Below, piece after piece: positions 12,061-22,550 of a DNA stretch of 64,000 nt. The stretch lies in the NCBI GenBank assembly GCA_009767595.1, contig VSDK01012773.1, forward strand, positions 290,733 through 354,732, written 5' to 3'. Source of the DNA: Symbiodinium kawagutii (taxonomy: Eukaryota > Sar > Dinophyceae > Suessiales > Symbiodiniaceae). The notes under the pieces are model-generated. The model was not told where the DNA came from. It saw only the letters and a list, made by a program, of their open reading frames with translations, and searched no databases. Every line of letters starts with the position of its first letter. Within the stretch, counting starts at the first letter, position 1. Made by a program: the position numbers and the translations under genes.

Positions 12061-12761
12061 AGAAGCCACAACCCAAACGAGAACTGAGTCACTTGAAAAA
12101 ACTGCAAGCTGCACAAAATCTTGTTTTTTTCAAAATGGCTCATTTTGTTGAGAAGCACCGTCTCTTTGTAACATCAACCTTGACAATTTCACTTTTCATT
12201 GCAGATTTCAAGTCTTAAGAAACCGCGAGGACAGATAAGAGACCTTACGAACTCTTAAAGGCAAAGCAAAGCATAGTAAGGGAAAATTTAGAAGAGGAGT
12301 TATCTGAAGATGATATCAGAACAAGATGCATCAAGAAAACATACTTGAAAAAACACCTGCTGTTTGAAATGCAAATCAATCAGAAATCAAAGAAGGCTGC
12401 AAGATGATAATGGCTGATAGATTTGATCAAAACATTTTAACATTAGCTTGATGCGCCTAAAGCAGAAATAAGGTTGAATATCCCGCAAGGTAGGAAATAC
12501 TTCAACCAAAGTTAAAATATCTGCGATGTTAACAATAAGATAAGATGCGTTAAAGCACCATCATTTTTGGAACAAGAATTTACTTTGAAGTACAATCAGA
12601 CATTATAAGAGACCTTGAGGCAGCAAAGAACGATAGATAATCAAGACACATTAGAGTTGGTTTGCTGTGCCTAAAGAAGGAAAATCCGAAAATAGAAAAT
12701 GCCTTAAGAACCATGGTAGGATCTCAGAAAGAAGGTTGTAGATACCGCAAAGTAACACATA

Positions 12762-13528
12762 ATCCCTGCTTCCTATTACTAAACCACCCCTCCTCCCCAA
12801 ATATTAAGCACCCCAAGGGGTTTTTTGTATAAGGGGGGGATTTAATATTAGACGACCTTAATATTAAATGTGTGATCCTAATAATAAAACCATTTGAGCG
12901 TTGAATATTTGCTTTTTTAATTTTTTCATTAAAACTTTTTCAAGAATTGCAAAAACCATTTGCGCGAAGGGGGCCCTAATAACAAGTTTAAGACCCTAAT
13001 AATAAAAACCTTTTGAGCGTTGAATATTTACCTTTTTGAAATTCTTGATTAAAAACTTATTCAAAAATTGCAAGAACCAATTGCACGAAGGAGGCCCCAA
13101 TATTAAATTTAAGACCCTAATAATTAAAACCTTTTGAGCGTTGAATATTTGCTCTTTTAACTTCTTGATTAAAACCTATTCAAAAATTGTAAAAACCAGT
13201 TGCACGAAGGGGACCCTAATATTAAATTTAAGACCCTCATAATAAAAATTCTTTTGGTGTTCAATTTTTTGTTTATTAAATTTTTTTTAAAACCTTCTCA
13301 CAAATAGCCAAAACCAGCTGCATGAAGGGGACCCTAATATTAAATCCTCCTAGGCCAAGGGTTTTTAATAATAGGGGGAAAAAACGTTGCTTGGGACATG
13401 TTTTTTTCTTTCAAGTTTTCAATTGCCACAATTAAAAATACAATTGACCAAAGCCAATAGAATCCAGAAGTGGACCCCCAAGGGTTTTTTTTCTATTTGG
13501 GGACGGTTTAGTAGTTGGAAGCAGGGAT
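12762..13528. mobile_element. MITE-like DNA transposon with TIRs and TA target duplication
   Basis: The ends are terminal inverted repeats: left ATCCCTGCTTCCTATTACTA from 12762, right end (reverse strand) ATCCCTGCTTCCAACTACTA from 13528, followed by AACC in both. That gives 22 of 24 positions identical. The element is flanked by TA at 12760-12761 and 13529-13530. Copy B keeps the empty site (ACACATAGTTCAA near 16427-16436) with a single TA, which confirms insertion and exact length. A TA duplication fits Tc1/mariner-mobilised elements. There is no transposase frame, so it is non-autonomous. The interior holds about four 120-bp tandem units. Confidence 0.92.
12860..13350. repeat. about 120-bp tandem units inside the MITE
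   Basis: Four imperfect copies carry the landmark TTTTGAGCGTTGAATATTTGC (GAGCG at about 12896, 13015 and 13136; diverged GGTGT at 13256). Each is followed by an A/T-rich tract, an AAAACCANTTGC motif and a GAAGGGGRCCCTAATA motif. Spacing is 119-121 bp. They make up most of the element body. Confidence 0.85.
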
Positions 13529-14402
13529 TAGTTCAAAGTTAAGATATCTTCGGATCAGATACGACATCCGACGGTAAAAAACTGTTAACAATAAGATAAG
13601 ATGCATTAAAGCACCATCATTTTTGGAACAAGAATTTTTTTTGAAGCGCAATCACACATTATAAGAGACCTTGAGGCATCAAAGAACGATAGATAATCAA
13701 AACACATTAGAATTGGTTTGCTGTGCTTAAAGAAAGAAGATTTCCGAAAATAAAAAATGACTTAAGAACCGTGGTAGGATCTCAGAAAGAGAAGGTTGTA
13801 GATACCGCAAAGTAACACATAGTTCAATCAAAGTTGAAATATCTTCGGATCACATAGGACATCTCAAGGTAAACAACCTTTGAAGATAAGATAAAATGCA
13901 TTGAAGCAGACTTATATTTGAAAAAATACGTGAGATACAAGTAGAGATTATAAGAGGCCTCGGGGCAGCAAAGGATGACCGATAAATAAAAGAACATACT
14001 AGAATTGGCTGGCTGTTCAAGAAAAAACAGATCTGAAGATAGAATAAAAAATCGTCAGATCCCGGATAAGTTAGCATATATCACTAGATAAAATTTTTGT
14101 CAAAAAGTTCAGATATCTGCAGGTTACATGCGACATCTTCAATTATAAAGTATGTATTTTGAACTAATAGAAATTGCCTTAAGACACAATTGTTTATTTG
14201 GCTGCATTTTTTTGCGAAAATCAAGTGCCGCGCTGAAAGCATCCTCAGTGAGCACCCTCGGGTCCTACGGTAAAAGACAATAGACAATAGCCTTAAACAT
14301 GACAAGATAAGGTAAAGTATCTTAAGGTAAGGGAAGGGAAGATAAGATGTCTTCCGGTACGAATGAGCAAGATAAGACACCCCAAAACAAAGCGAAGATC
14401 TC

Positions 14403-14792
14403 CTAATCGATGAATTGGTTTCGTGGTAAGCTATACTGAATATCAATCAGCCAGAACCACATTAGAACACCATGGGCCATACCACTGTGCGCTGCGACTT
14501 TCATGGGAGCATTATCCGCTTCGATGAGACGCTGGGTTCTAGTAACCCCCAACGAACTAGTAGATTGCATGGTTTTTGCTATGATAAATAATAATTTTTC
14601 ATTCTGGTTCCTTTTCTTGAATTTTAAGTATTCCATAGCTAGTAGCTGGTTACGGGGTTGACGACACGAAACATTTCCGACCAAAGGATTCGACTCGCTA
14701 GCAGGTTCCACTGTTTGCGCTCTGGTTGTTGCCTGCCTAAGGTCCTTTCCAGAGCATTCCTGATAGAATCCACTTGATCGTATTTCATTCAT
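14403..14792 (-). CDS. hypothetical 129-codon ORF in copy A (doubtful)
   Basis: Intronless frame with a near-identical partner in copy B (17007-17396). It contains NQNEKLLFIIAK and MAHGVLMWFWLIDIQYSL. No family is recognised. The differences I compared between copies are mostly amino-acid changing, for example KDLRQ/RDLRP, EADNAPM/EVGNALM and AHSG/ARSS. That argues against selection on a protein, so it is probably carried passively by the duplication. Confidence 0.25.
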   Translation of the reverse strand: MNEIRSSGFYQECSGKDLRQATTRAQTVEPASESNPLVGNVSCRQPRNQLLAMEYLKFKKRNQNEKLLFIIAKTMQSTSSLGVTRTQRLIEADNAPMKVAAHSGMAHGVLMWFWLIDIQYSLPRNQFID

Positions 14793-15412
14793 GGCTCATA
14801 ATTCATTCCTCATCTGTTTCAGCCATGGTGTGCCTCCAAATAATTTGTGGGTTTCAAACCCAAGACTGATACTAGAAACTAGTATTGCTGATACTAAGAC
14901 TAGTTAAGGCTGCAAATGGTTGAGTGCAGAGTGGTACCCCCAACCCTTTTGAGTTAGCTGTTTAAGCCGTTTAGTCTTGATTTACTCTGGTGAAAAGTCG
15001 TTATTAATCAGGAATAGTAATTAATGATGATTTCAGCTTGATTATTTTTTAACCATGTGACAAGCTAGTTCTATCTTCTAAAAAGTGCTTGTTATACTAT
15101 AACTAGGTACAACCTCTGTGGTTCAGTTTGAGCCATCCAGCAGAGTGGAAATTGCGAACTGCTGAAACTGTGATGCCGCAAGAGCGATGATGAGTGTAAC
15201 CCGGATGTAACCCATCAACCATTAAACAACATTGAACAGCATTGGACCATTGTTAATCATAACTGAACCATTTTACACCATCATTGAATCAATCTTAATT
15301 TTCAATGAACTGTGACTCATCATCAATGAGCCATGATTGAACATTGTTACCCTATTTAGAATAACAAAGAGCGCAAACTGTTCCAACCAATGCACCTAGC
15401 GTTGCGCTAACC

Positions 15413-15607
15413 ATGTCGCTATTGTTCAAGCCATCATCGCCCTCGAAGCATGCTCTACGAACCGAAAAGAACACGCCTACGAAAACCGTGGGCCCCGCAA
15501 AGATCAACCCTGTACAACGCCTTTGTCCGCATTCGAAGAAACCGTGGCTCAGCGGCTGCCAGTTGTGGCAAAGAAGGGTACCAGAGGTGCTGGCCAGCTT
15601 GTACTAG
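15413..15607 (+). CDS. hypothetical 64-codon ORF in copy A (doubtful)
   Basis: Starts MSLLFKPSSPSKH and differs from its copy B partner (17987-18181) by one residue (Ala/Pro). A second + frame over the same bases is also open (AFEETVAQRLPVVAKKGTR), so the true frame, if any, cannot be chosen. This is the best-conserved part of the duplicated unit and lies just before the 24-bp arrays. Function unknown. Confidence 0.3.
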   Translation: MSLLFKPSSPSKHALRTEKNTPTKTVGPAKINPVQRLCPHSKKPWLSGCQLWQRRVPEVLASLY

Positions 15608-15720
15608 TAAAAAGCATTATTCTCCACCTGTCAGGTGTAGAGGGTTGTTAGGTTTTATGTCAGCTGCCGCTCCTTCTCCTCTCCTTCTCCTTCTCCTTCT
15701 CCTCTCCTCTCCCTCATAGA

Positions 15721-15910
15721 ATGCCAAAAGCTATGCCAGAAAGAATGTCAAAAGCTATGCCAGATACAATGCCAAAAGCTATGCCAAATCGAATGCCAAA
15801 AGCTATGCCAGATAGAATGCCAAAAGCTCTGCCAGATAGAATGTCAAAAGCTTTGCCACAGATACATTGCCAACAGCTATGCCAGATAGAATGCCAAAAG
15901 CTATGCCAGA
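15721..15910. repeat. 24-bp tandem array 1 (MPKAMPDR-type)
   Basis: About eight copies of ATGCCAAAAGCTATGCCAGATAGA or close variants, itself two related 12-bp halves. Because 24 is a multiple of three, several frames on both strands stay open and give MPKAMPDR, CQKLCQIE or FGIVSGIA repeats. Sits between copy A and copy B. I would not annotate a protein on this evidence. Confidence 0.95.
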
Positions 15911-17006
15911 TAAGAGACCTTACGAACTCTTAAAGGCAAAGCAAAGCACAGTAAGGGAAAATGTAGAAGAGGAGTTATTTGAAGATGATATCAGAACAAG
16001 ATGCATCAAGAAAACATACTTGAAAAAACAGCTGCTGTTTGAAATGCAAATCAATTAGAAATCAAAGAAGGCTGCAAGATGATAATGGCTGATAGATAAG
16101 ATCAAAACATTTTAACATTAGCTTGATGCGCCTAAAGCAGAAATAAGGTTGAATATCCCGCAAGGTAGGAAATACTTCAACCAAAGTTAAAATATCTGCG
16201 GAGTAAATAAGATAAGATGCATTAAAACACCATCATTTTTGAAACAAAAATTTACTTTGAAGTACAATCAGACATTATAAGAGACCTTGAGGCAGCAAAG
16301 AGCGATAGATAATCAAGACACATTAGAGTTGGTTTGCTGTGCCTAAAGAAGGAAAATCCGAAAATAAAGAATGCCTTAAGAACCATGGTAGGATCTCAGA
16401 AAGAAGGTTGTAGATACCGCAAAGTAACACATAGTTCAATCAAAGTTGAAATATCTTCGGATCACATAGGACATCTTAAGGTAAACAACCCCTGAAGATA
16501 AGATAAAATGCATTGAAGCAGACTTATATTTGAAAAATACGTGAGATACAAGCAGAGATTATAAGAGACCTCGGGGCAGCAAAGGATGACCGAAAAATAA
16601 AAAACATACTAAAATTGGCTGGCTGTTCAAGAAAAAACAGATCCGAAGATAGAATAAAAAATCGTCAGATCCCGGTTAAGTTAGCATATATCACTAGATA
16701 AAATCTTTGTCAAAAAGTTCAGATATCTGCAGGTTACATGCGACATCTTCAATTATAAAGTATGTATTTTGAACTAATAGAAATTGCCTTAAGACACAAT
16801 TGTTTATTTGGCTGCATTTTATTTGCAAAAATCAAGTGCCGCGCTGAAAGCATCCTCAGTGAGCACCCTCGGATCCTACGGTAAAAGACAATAGCCTTAA
16901 ACATGACAAGATAAGGTAAAGTATCTTAAGGTAAGGGAAGGGAAGATAAGATGTCCTCCGGTACGAATGAGCAAGATAAGACACCCCAAAACAAAGCGAA
17001 AATCTC

Positions 17007-17396
17007 CTAATCAATGACTTGGTTTCGTGGTAAGCTATACTGAATATCAATCAGCCAGAACCACATTAGAACACCATGGGCCATACTACTGCGCGCTGCG
17101 ACTTTCATGAGAGCATTACCCACTTCGATGAGACGCTGGGTTCTAGTAACCCCCAACGAACTAGTAGATTGCGTGGTTTTTGCTATGATAAATAATAATT
17201 TTTCATTCTGGTTCCTTTTCTTGATTTTTAAGTATTCCATAGCTAGTAGCTGGTTACGGGGTTGACGACACGAAACATTTCCGACCAAAGGATTCGACTC
17301 GCTAGCAGGTTCCACTGTTTGCGCTCTGGTTGTTGCCGGCCTAAGGTCCCTTCCAGAGCATTCCTGATAGAATCCACTTGATCGTATTTCATTCAC
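17007..17396 (-). CDS. hypothetical 129-codon ORF in copy B (doubtful)
   Basis: Partner of the frame at 14403-14792, same length and no indels, with mostly amino-acid-changing differences. No recognised domain. Treated as duplicated non-coding sequence unless transcripts show otherwise. Confidence 0.25.
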   Translation of the reverse strand: MNEIRSSGFYQECSGRDLRPATTRAQTVEPASESNPLVGNVSCRQPRNQLLAMEYLKIKKRNQNEKLLFIIAKTTQSTSSLGVTRTQRLIEVGNALMKVAARSSMAHGVLMWFWLIDIQYSLPRNQVID

Positions 17397-17986
17397 GGCT
17401 CATAATTCATTCCTCATTTGTTTCAGCCATGGTGTGCCTCCAAATAATTTGTGGGCTTCAAACCCAAGACTGATATTAGAAACTAGTATTGCTGATACTA
17501 AGGCTAGTTAAGGCTGCAAATGGTTGAGTGCAGAGTGGTACCCCCAACCCTTTTGAGTTAGCTGTTATAAGCCGTTTAGTCTTGATTTACTCTGGTGAAA
17601 AGTCGTTATTAATCAGGAATAGTAATTAATGATGATTTCAGCTTGATTATTTTTTAACCATGTCACAAGCTAGTTATATCTATTAAAAAGTGCTAGTTAT
17701 ACTATTACTAGGTACGACCTCTGTGGTTCAGTTTGAGCCATCCAGCAGAGTGGAAATTGCGAACTGCTGAAACTGTGATGCCGCAAGAGCGATGATGAGT
17801 GTAACCCGGATGTAACCCATCAACCATTAAACAACATTGAACAGCATTGGACCATCATTGAATCAATATTAATTATCAATGAACTGTGACTCATCATCAA
17901 TGAGCCATGATTGAACATTGTTACCCTATTTAGAATAACAAAGAGCGCAAATTGTTCCAACCAATGCACCTAGCGTTGCGCTAACC

Positions 17987-18181
17987 ATGTCGCTATTGTT
18001 CAAGCCATCATCGCCCTCGAAGCATCCTCTACGAACCGAAAAGAACACGCCTACGAAAACCGTGGGCCCCGCAAAGATCAACCCTGTACAACGCCTTTGT
18101 CCGCATTCGAAGAAACCGTGGCTCAGCGGCTGCCAGTTGTGGCAAAGAAGGGTACCAGAGGTGCTGGCCAGCTTGTACTAG
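17987..18181 (+). CDS. hypothetical 64-codon ORF in copy B (doubtful)
   Basis: Partner of 15413-15607, differing by one residue. An alternative + frame is open through the same bases and on into the following TTCTCC tract (LPLLLLSF). Function unknown. Confidence 0.3.
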   Translation: MSLLFKPSSPSKHPLRTEKNTPTKTVGPAKINPVQRLCPHSKKPWLSGCQLWQRRVPEVLASLY

Positions 18182-18341
18182 TAAAAAGCATTTTTCCCCA
18201 CCTGTCAGGTGAGGGTTGTCAGATTTTATGTCAGCTGCCGCTCCTTCTCCTCTCCTTCTCCTTCTCCTCTCCTCTCCTTCTTCTCCTCGCCGGACCTCCG
18301 CCGCAACCATCCACGCAGAGTGTTCGCTGCCGGACCTCACT

Positions 18342-18969
18342 ATGCCAAAAGCTATGCCAGATACAATGCCAAAAGCTATGCCAGATAGAATGCCAAAAGC
18401 TCTGCCAGATAGAATGTCAGAAGCTTTGCCACAGATACGTTGCCAACAGCTATGCCAGATACAATGCCAAAAGCTTTGCCAAATCGAATGCCAAAAGCTA
18501 TGCCAGATAGAATGTCAGAAGCTATGCCAGATACAATGCCAAAAGCTTTGCCAGATACAATGCCAAAAGCTCTGCCAGATAGAATGTCAGAAGCTTTGCC
18601 ACAGATACATTGCCAACAGCTATGCCAGATACAATGCCAAAAGCTTTGCCAAATCGAATGCCAAAAGCTATGCCAGATAGAATGTCAGAAGCTATGCCAG
18701 ATACAATGCCAAAAGTTTTGCCAGATACAATGCCAAAAGCTCTGCCAGATAGAATGCCAAAAGCTATGCCAGAAAGAATGTCAAAAGCTATGCCAGATAC
18801 AATGCTGAAAGCTTTGCCAAATCGAATGCCAAAAGCTATGCAAGATAGAATGTCAGAAGCTATGCCAGATACAATGCCAAAAGTTATGCCAGATACAATG
18901 CCAAAAGCTCTGCCAGATAGAATGCCAAAAACTATGCCAGAAAGAATGTCAAAAGCTATGCCGGATAGA
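18342..18969. repeat. 24-bp tandem array 2 with 170-bp higher-order period
   Basis: Same 24-bp unit as array 1 but about 26 copies. The variant GCCACAGATACATTGCCAAC recurs at about 18428 and 18598, giving a 170-bp higher-order repeat. Because 170 is not a multiple of three, the frame shifts inside each large unit, so the long open frames (for example 18216-18680 and the antisense 18522-19103) hop between codings. This is minisatellite behaviour rather than a conserved protein. Confidence 0.93.
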
Positions 18970-19210
18970 CCTGTGCTGAATTTGTTTGTGATGGTTGGGA
19001 TCACACGAAGTGAAGTATCTTTTAGGTAGGAGTAATGTGCCATCGCTCGATTCAGCGATTTCTGGCGAGCGCCCCTTGCAACAATTTGAAAAACCCACAG
19101 CAACCTAATTTATTCGAAACTTTCAACATGACCCTCCAAAACGGCACTTTCCCAATCATTCTGCTTCAGGGGTCGAAGTCTACACCGGCAGCCACCTGCA
19201 GCCACATTGC

Positions 19211-19410
19211 AGGTGTCCGCAAGTGGTCGCAAGTGGTCGCAAGTGGCCGCTTAGGGCGAGTGTCCGCAAGTGGTCGCAAGTGGCCGCTCAGGGCAAGTGT
19301 CCGCAAGTGGTCGGAAGTGGTCGCAAGTGGCCGCTTCGAACGAGTGTCCGCAAGTGGTCGCAAGTGGCCGCTTCCAGCGAGTGCCCGCAAGTGGTCGCAA
19401 GTGGTCGCTT
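19211..19410. repeat. 37-bp GC-rich tandem array
   Basis: About five copies of GAGTGTCCGCAAGTGGTCGC followed by AAGTGGCCGCTTCGAGC. Inside each unit the 10-bp GCAAGTGGYC motif is repeated. Same family as 11840-12060. It closes the repeat block on the right. Confidence 0.9.
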
Positions 19411-19766
19411 TTTTGAAAATCAAAAAGCACCTCCAAAGCACCCTCTCTGCACAATCCGTTCTGTCAATCCCTTCACGGTTATTTCCACTTTGTCCACTTT
19501 TCAGGTTGTTCTTTTTAGGTTCCCAGGCCCAGAACGGACATGAGCCTTGCATCAACACCTACAGAGGATTGATTTAGATTTTGATTGATCTCCAGCACAA
19601 TGGTCATTTCTAGCTCCTCTACTGATAAACTCGAATAGATAGATAGATTTTAGAAGATCAACTAGATCAAAAAAACTAGATAGAAGGACTTCCTCTACGA
19701 AAGCAGCTTGGTACACCTTGGTACTCACTTGGCGTTTTCGCCGCTTGCTCTATGGGAAGCTGCCAG

Positions 19767-22510
19767 GAAAGGGGCAACACCAGCGCCATGGGGTGCACCA
19801 GCACCGTCACCAGCACCATGTGCCTTGAAGCAAGTGATGGTGACTCCATGACAAGATGGGGGTTGATCATGTGGTTCATGGCTTGAGAACAAGCAATCAT
19901 TCAACCAACAATAATCACTGGTTGCTTGACCGTCTCACGTTGAGCTGTTTCCGAAACCAATTGGTTTTTGTAGAGGGCGATACCAATTGACTATTCTGGC
20001 GATGTGTGATAATCAACCATTGACAGGGTTATACCAAGTAGCTGGTTGACCAAGTGGTTAGACTATCAATTTGGTTGGTTTACGGGTTTGCATGGGGTGC
20101 CGCAGCGGACCAACCATTGCAACCAGCCTGGCCCGGCGTTCATGGACAGAATTGACTTCCCAGGGGGTGGAAAGTCATCTGCACCTCCGGGAATTCCATC
20201 TTGGAATACAGGCGCGTGTGATCTTTTTCTTGGCAAAGCGAGTTTCTGTTTACATTCAAATTAGTTTGATATCACATCAGATATGTATACGTGCATATGA
20301 TGTGTACATGGTTGTATATATGTGTACTATGTATTATGATATGTATATGGAGAAAGATAAAACGATGGATAGATAATCGAACATGCAGGAAACATACGTT
20401 TCTAGATGTACATGCAGGTTGTTGTCAAATACGATGTGTTCGTCACAAGTCCCGCGGAGCTTTTGGTGCGTCTGACTGCTTGGATATGCACTCACACTGT
20501 CCGGAATGAATCAAACATGTCTACTGCTCGTGCACTGTGCTTACACAGACATCTCTTTCGCCAACCCCCAAGCTGTGTCAGGAGCCAGCTGGGAGAAGGG
20601 CGGCAAGGGCGACTGGAACCCACCTGCCTGGGTGCCTCGAAAGTCGTGGGATGGGATTCTGAAAAGTGATGAAGTTGCAACAAATTTAAGTGATTAAAGA
20701 TTGCCAAATCTAGGATCAAAGACTGTGTGTTACAAATCTGACTTTTCCGGGTTACAATTGACTTCGCAGTGACTGGCAAGTGTGTCAGGCACCGCCTTCA
20801 AAGCCGAATCCACCTTCTGGCAAAGGCGGCCTGGCACCACGTGAACTTTGAGAAAATGGATCCATTTGCAACTTCTATTTATTCGAAGACAACGTCATGC
20901 GAGTCACATGTTGACAGGAATGCATAGCTTCAAACAACTTCAACCAACATTTCTTGCTACCAGTTCCATCGCGTTAGGGGCAGACTTTTGATTTTGCAAC
21001 TTCGTTGAATTTGTTTCAGGCTGGAACGGAGGCTACGAGAAAGGCCAACCTGCAGGCAGAAAAATATATGGATTCACGTGTGGCATCGTGAGGCATCGTG
21101 AGGCATCGTGAGGCATCGTGAGGCGTCGTGCTTTTGATGAGTGTCGAATTGTGAATGCAGGCTATGGAGGCTATGGTGGTGGTGGCGGAGGCTATGGCGG
21201 TGGAGGAGGCTATGGTGGGTACGGCAACGACTACGGTGGCAAGGGTGCAGGACTAAGAAAACCCATGGCATGTACGGGAACGCGTGTGCACCTGGAGAGC
21301 ACTTGGCTTCACCAAGGCTATGGATACCAGACACGCAGCGCTCCCAGATCCCAGCACCAAGATGTTCGCATCGCGATCTTTGCTGAGGCCCAGGAGGCTA
21401 TGGAAAGGATGGGAAATCCAAGGCCGGTGCCGTTCCCGTTTCGCATCGTTTCGCTGTAAGCTGCTGTGTCTGTTAGCGATGCTACACAACGCCTGAGGGA
21501 AAGGGAAAGTACGACAGAGACAGAGACAGAGGCGCAAAAGGCGTCAGGCACTGAAGATGGGCCAAACTTAGAAGCAACGTCAGTGAGCATCACTTCCTAC
21601 GAGGTCGGAAAGTTTGGAAAGGATAGCGGAAAAGGCCAGGGAAAACACGCACAATGAAGACCTTTTCGCTTCAGAGACGGCAGCATGTTGCCATTGAACT
21701 CGGGGTCTTGGAGTCTTAAGTTCTTGTCAACTGCTTCGAGTCTCAGAACTTCAAGTGCTTCCTGTGAGTCAAGTTGAACTCATCTTCTGTGAACTCCTCT
21801 TCAGAAGTCTTCTGAAGTTCTTTGAGTTTCTTAAGTCCTTTACTATGCCTCTGAACAGTGTTAAGCCTCTGTTTTTCAACAGTTTCAGTTTCTTAGCACA
21901 TGTTTCTTGTCTGTGTTTCTTCGTATTTCTTTCCCTGTCACTTCAGGTTTCGGAAAGAAGGCCGGGCCCCTTGGACTTGGACGTGTTGGACGCGAGTGAC
22001 CTTGGCCACAGTTCATCACGGCTACAGCAAGCTACAGCTACACCTTCGTTGAGCTACAGCATGCTACACCTTTATGTATTCTACGCGCCCATCCCTTCTG
22101 ATCCAAATGCATCCAAATACTGAATTTTTTTAGCGAATGGTTGATAGATGTTGATGGCTCAGTCATTGTTTGCAAGGAAATCGGTCCATGAATGGCCCTG
22201 CCATCATGGACTTCCTTGGAAACAGCCACAGCAGTTACCCCTCAATGGTCCTCAAAATCAAAAGTTCTCAGTGGGCATAGTAAACAAATGGCTTACCTTT
22301 GCTTTGACCAACTTGGTTTTGAAATTAAATACGATGTGAGTTTAAAAGTTCGACAAGTCGTTGGGAATGGCTGAACCAGCTCTGAGTGTTCCGTGCGCAG
22401 GGCCGACATGAAGGAGCTCCAGCACCTCGGATAGACCAAATCCACAGTGGAAGAACAGCTGCAGCATCCAATTCCAATGGTTGGTTGTTGGTTTGTGGTT
22501 GGTTGGTGGC

Positions 22511-22550
<40 letters not shown>

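Larger units (their letters stand above)
12234..15718. repeat. direct duplication, copy A (about 3.5 kb)
   Basis: Starts GATAAGAGACCTTACGAACTC and runs to a TTCTCC-rich tract just before the 24-bp array at 15721. It matches copy B (15909-18341) along its length with scattered substitutions. Copy A is about 1.05 kb longer, because it contains a 767-bp MITE-like insertion (12762-13528) and an internal duplication of roughly 280 bp (12.5-12.76 kb against 13.53-13.82 kb). No gene family is recognised inside. The small open frames shared by both copies are listed separately. Confidence 0.9.
15909..18341. repeat. direct duplication, copy B (about 2.43 kb)
   Basis: Second copy of the unit that begins GATAAGAGACCTTACGAACTC, continuing directly out of array 1. 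It lacks the MITE and the internal duplication of copy A and so is nearer the ancestral state. Its end differs from copy A by about 60 extra bases (CTTCTCCTCGCCGGACCTCC and on) before array 2. Confidence 0.9.

Noticed and set aside
11569-12158. Overlapping antisense ORFs of 120-140 codons
   Set aside because: They run through the GC-rich GCAAGTGGYC repeat, and the peptide is a repeat translation.
14637-14710. Possible tRNA (GTCGAATCC-like T-loop on the - strand)
   Set aside because: No matching acceptor stem or A-box and no cloverleaf could be drawn.
15721-18969. Regularly repeated 24-bp units as a CRISPR array
   Set aside because: Contiguous tandem repeats with no spacers, in an intron-rich eukaryotic locus and with no cas genes.
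18522-19103. 193-codon antisense ORF
   Set aside because: Created by the 24-bp tandem array, which keeps several frames open on both strands.
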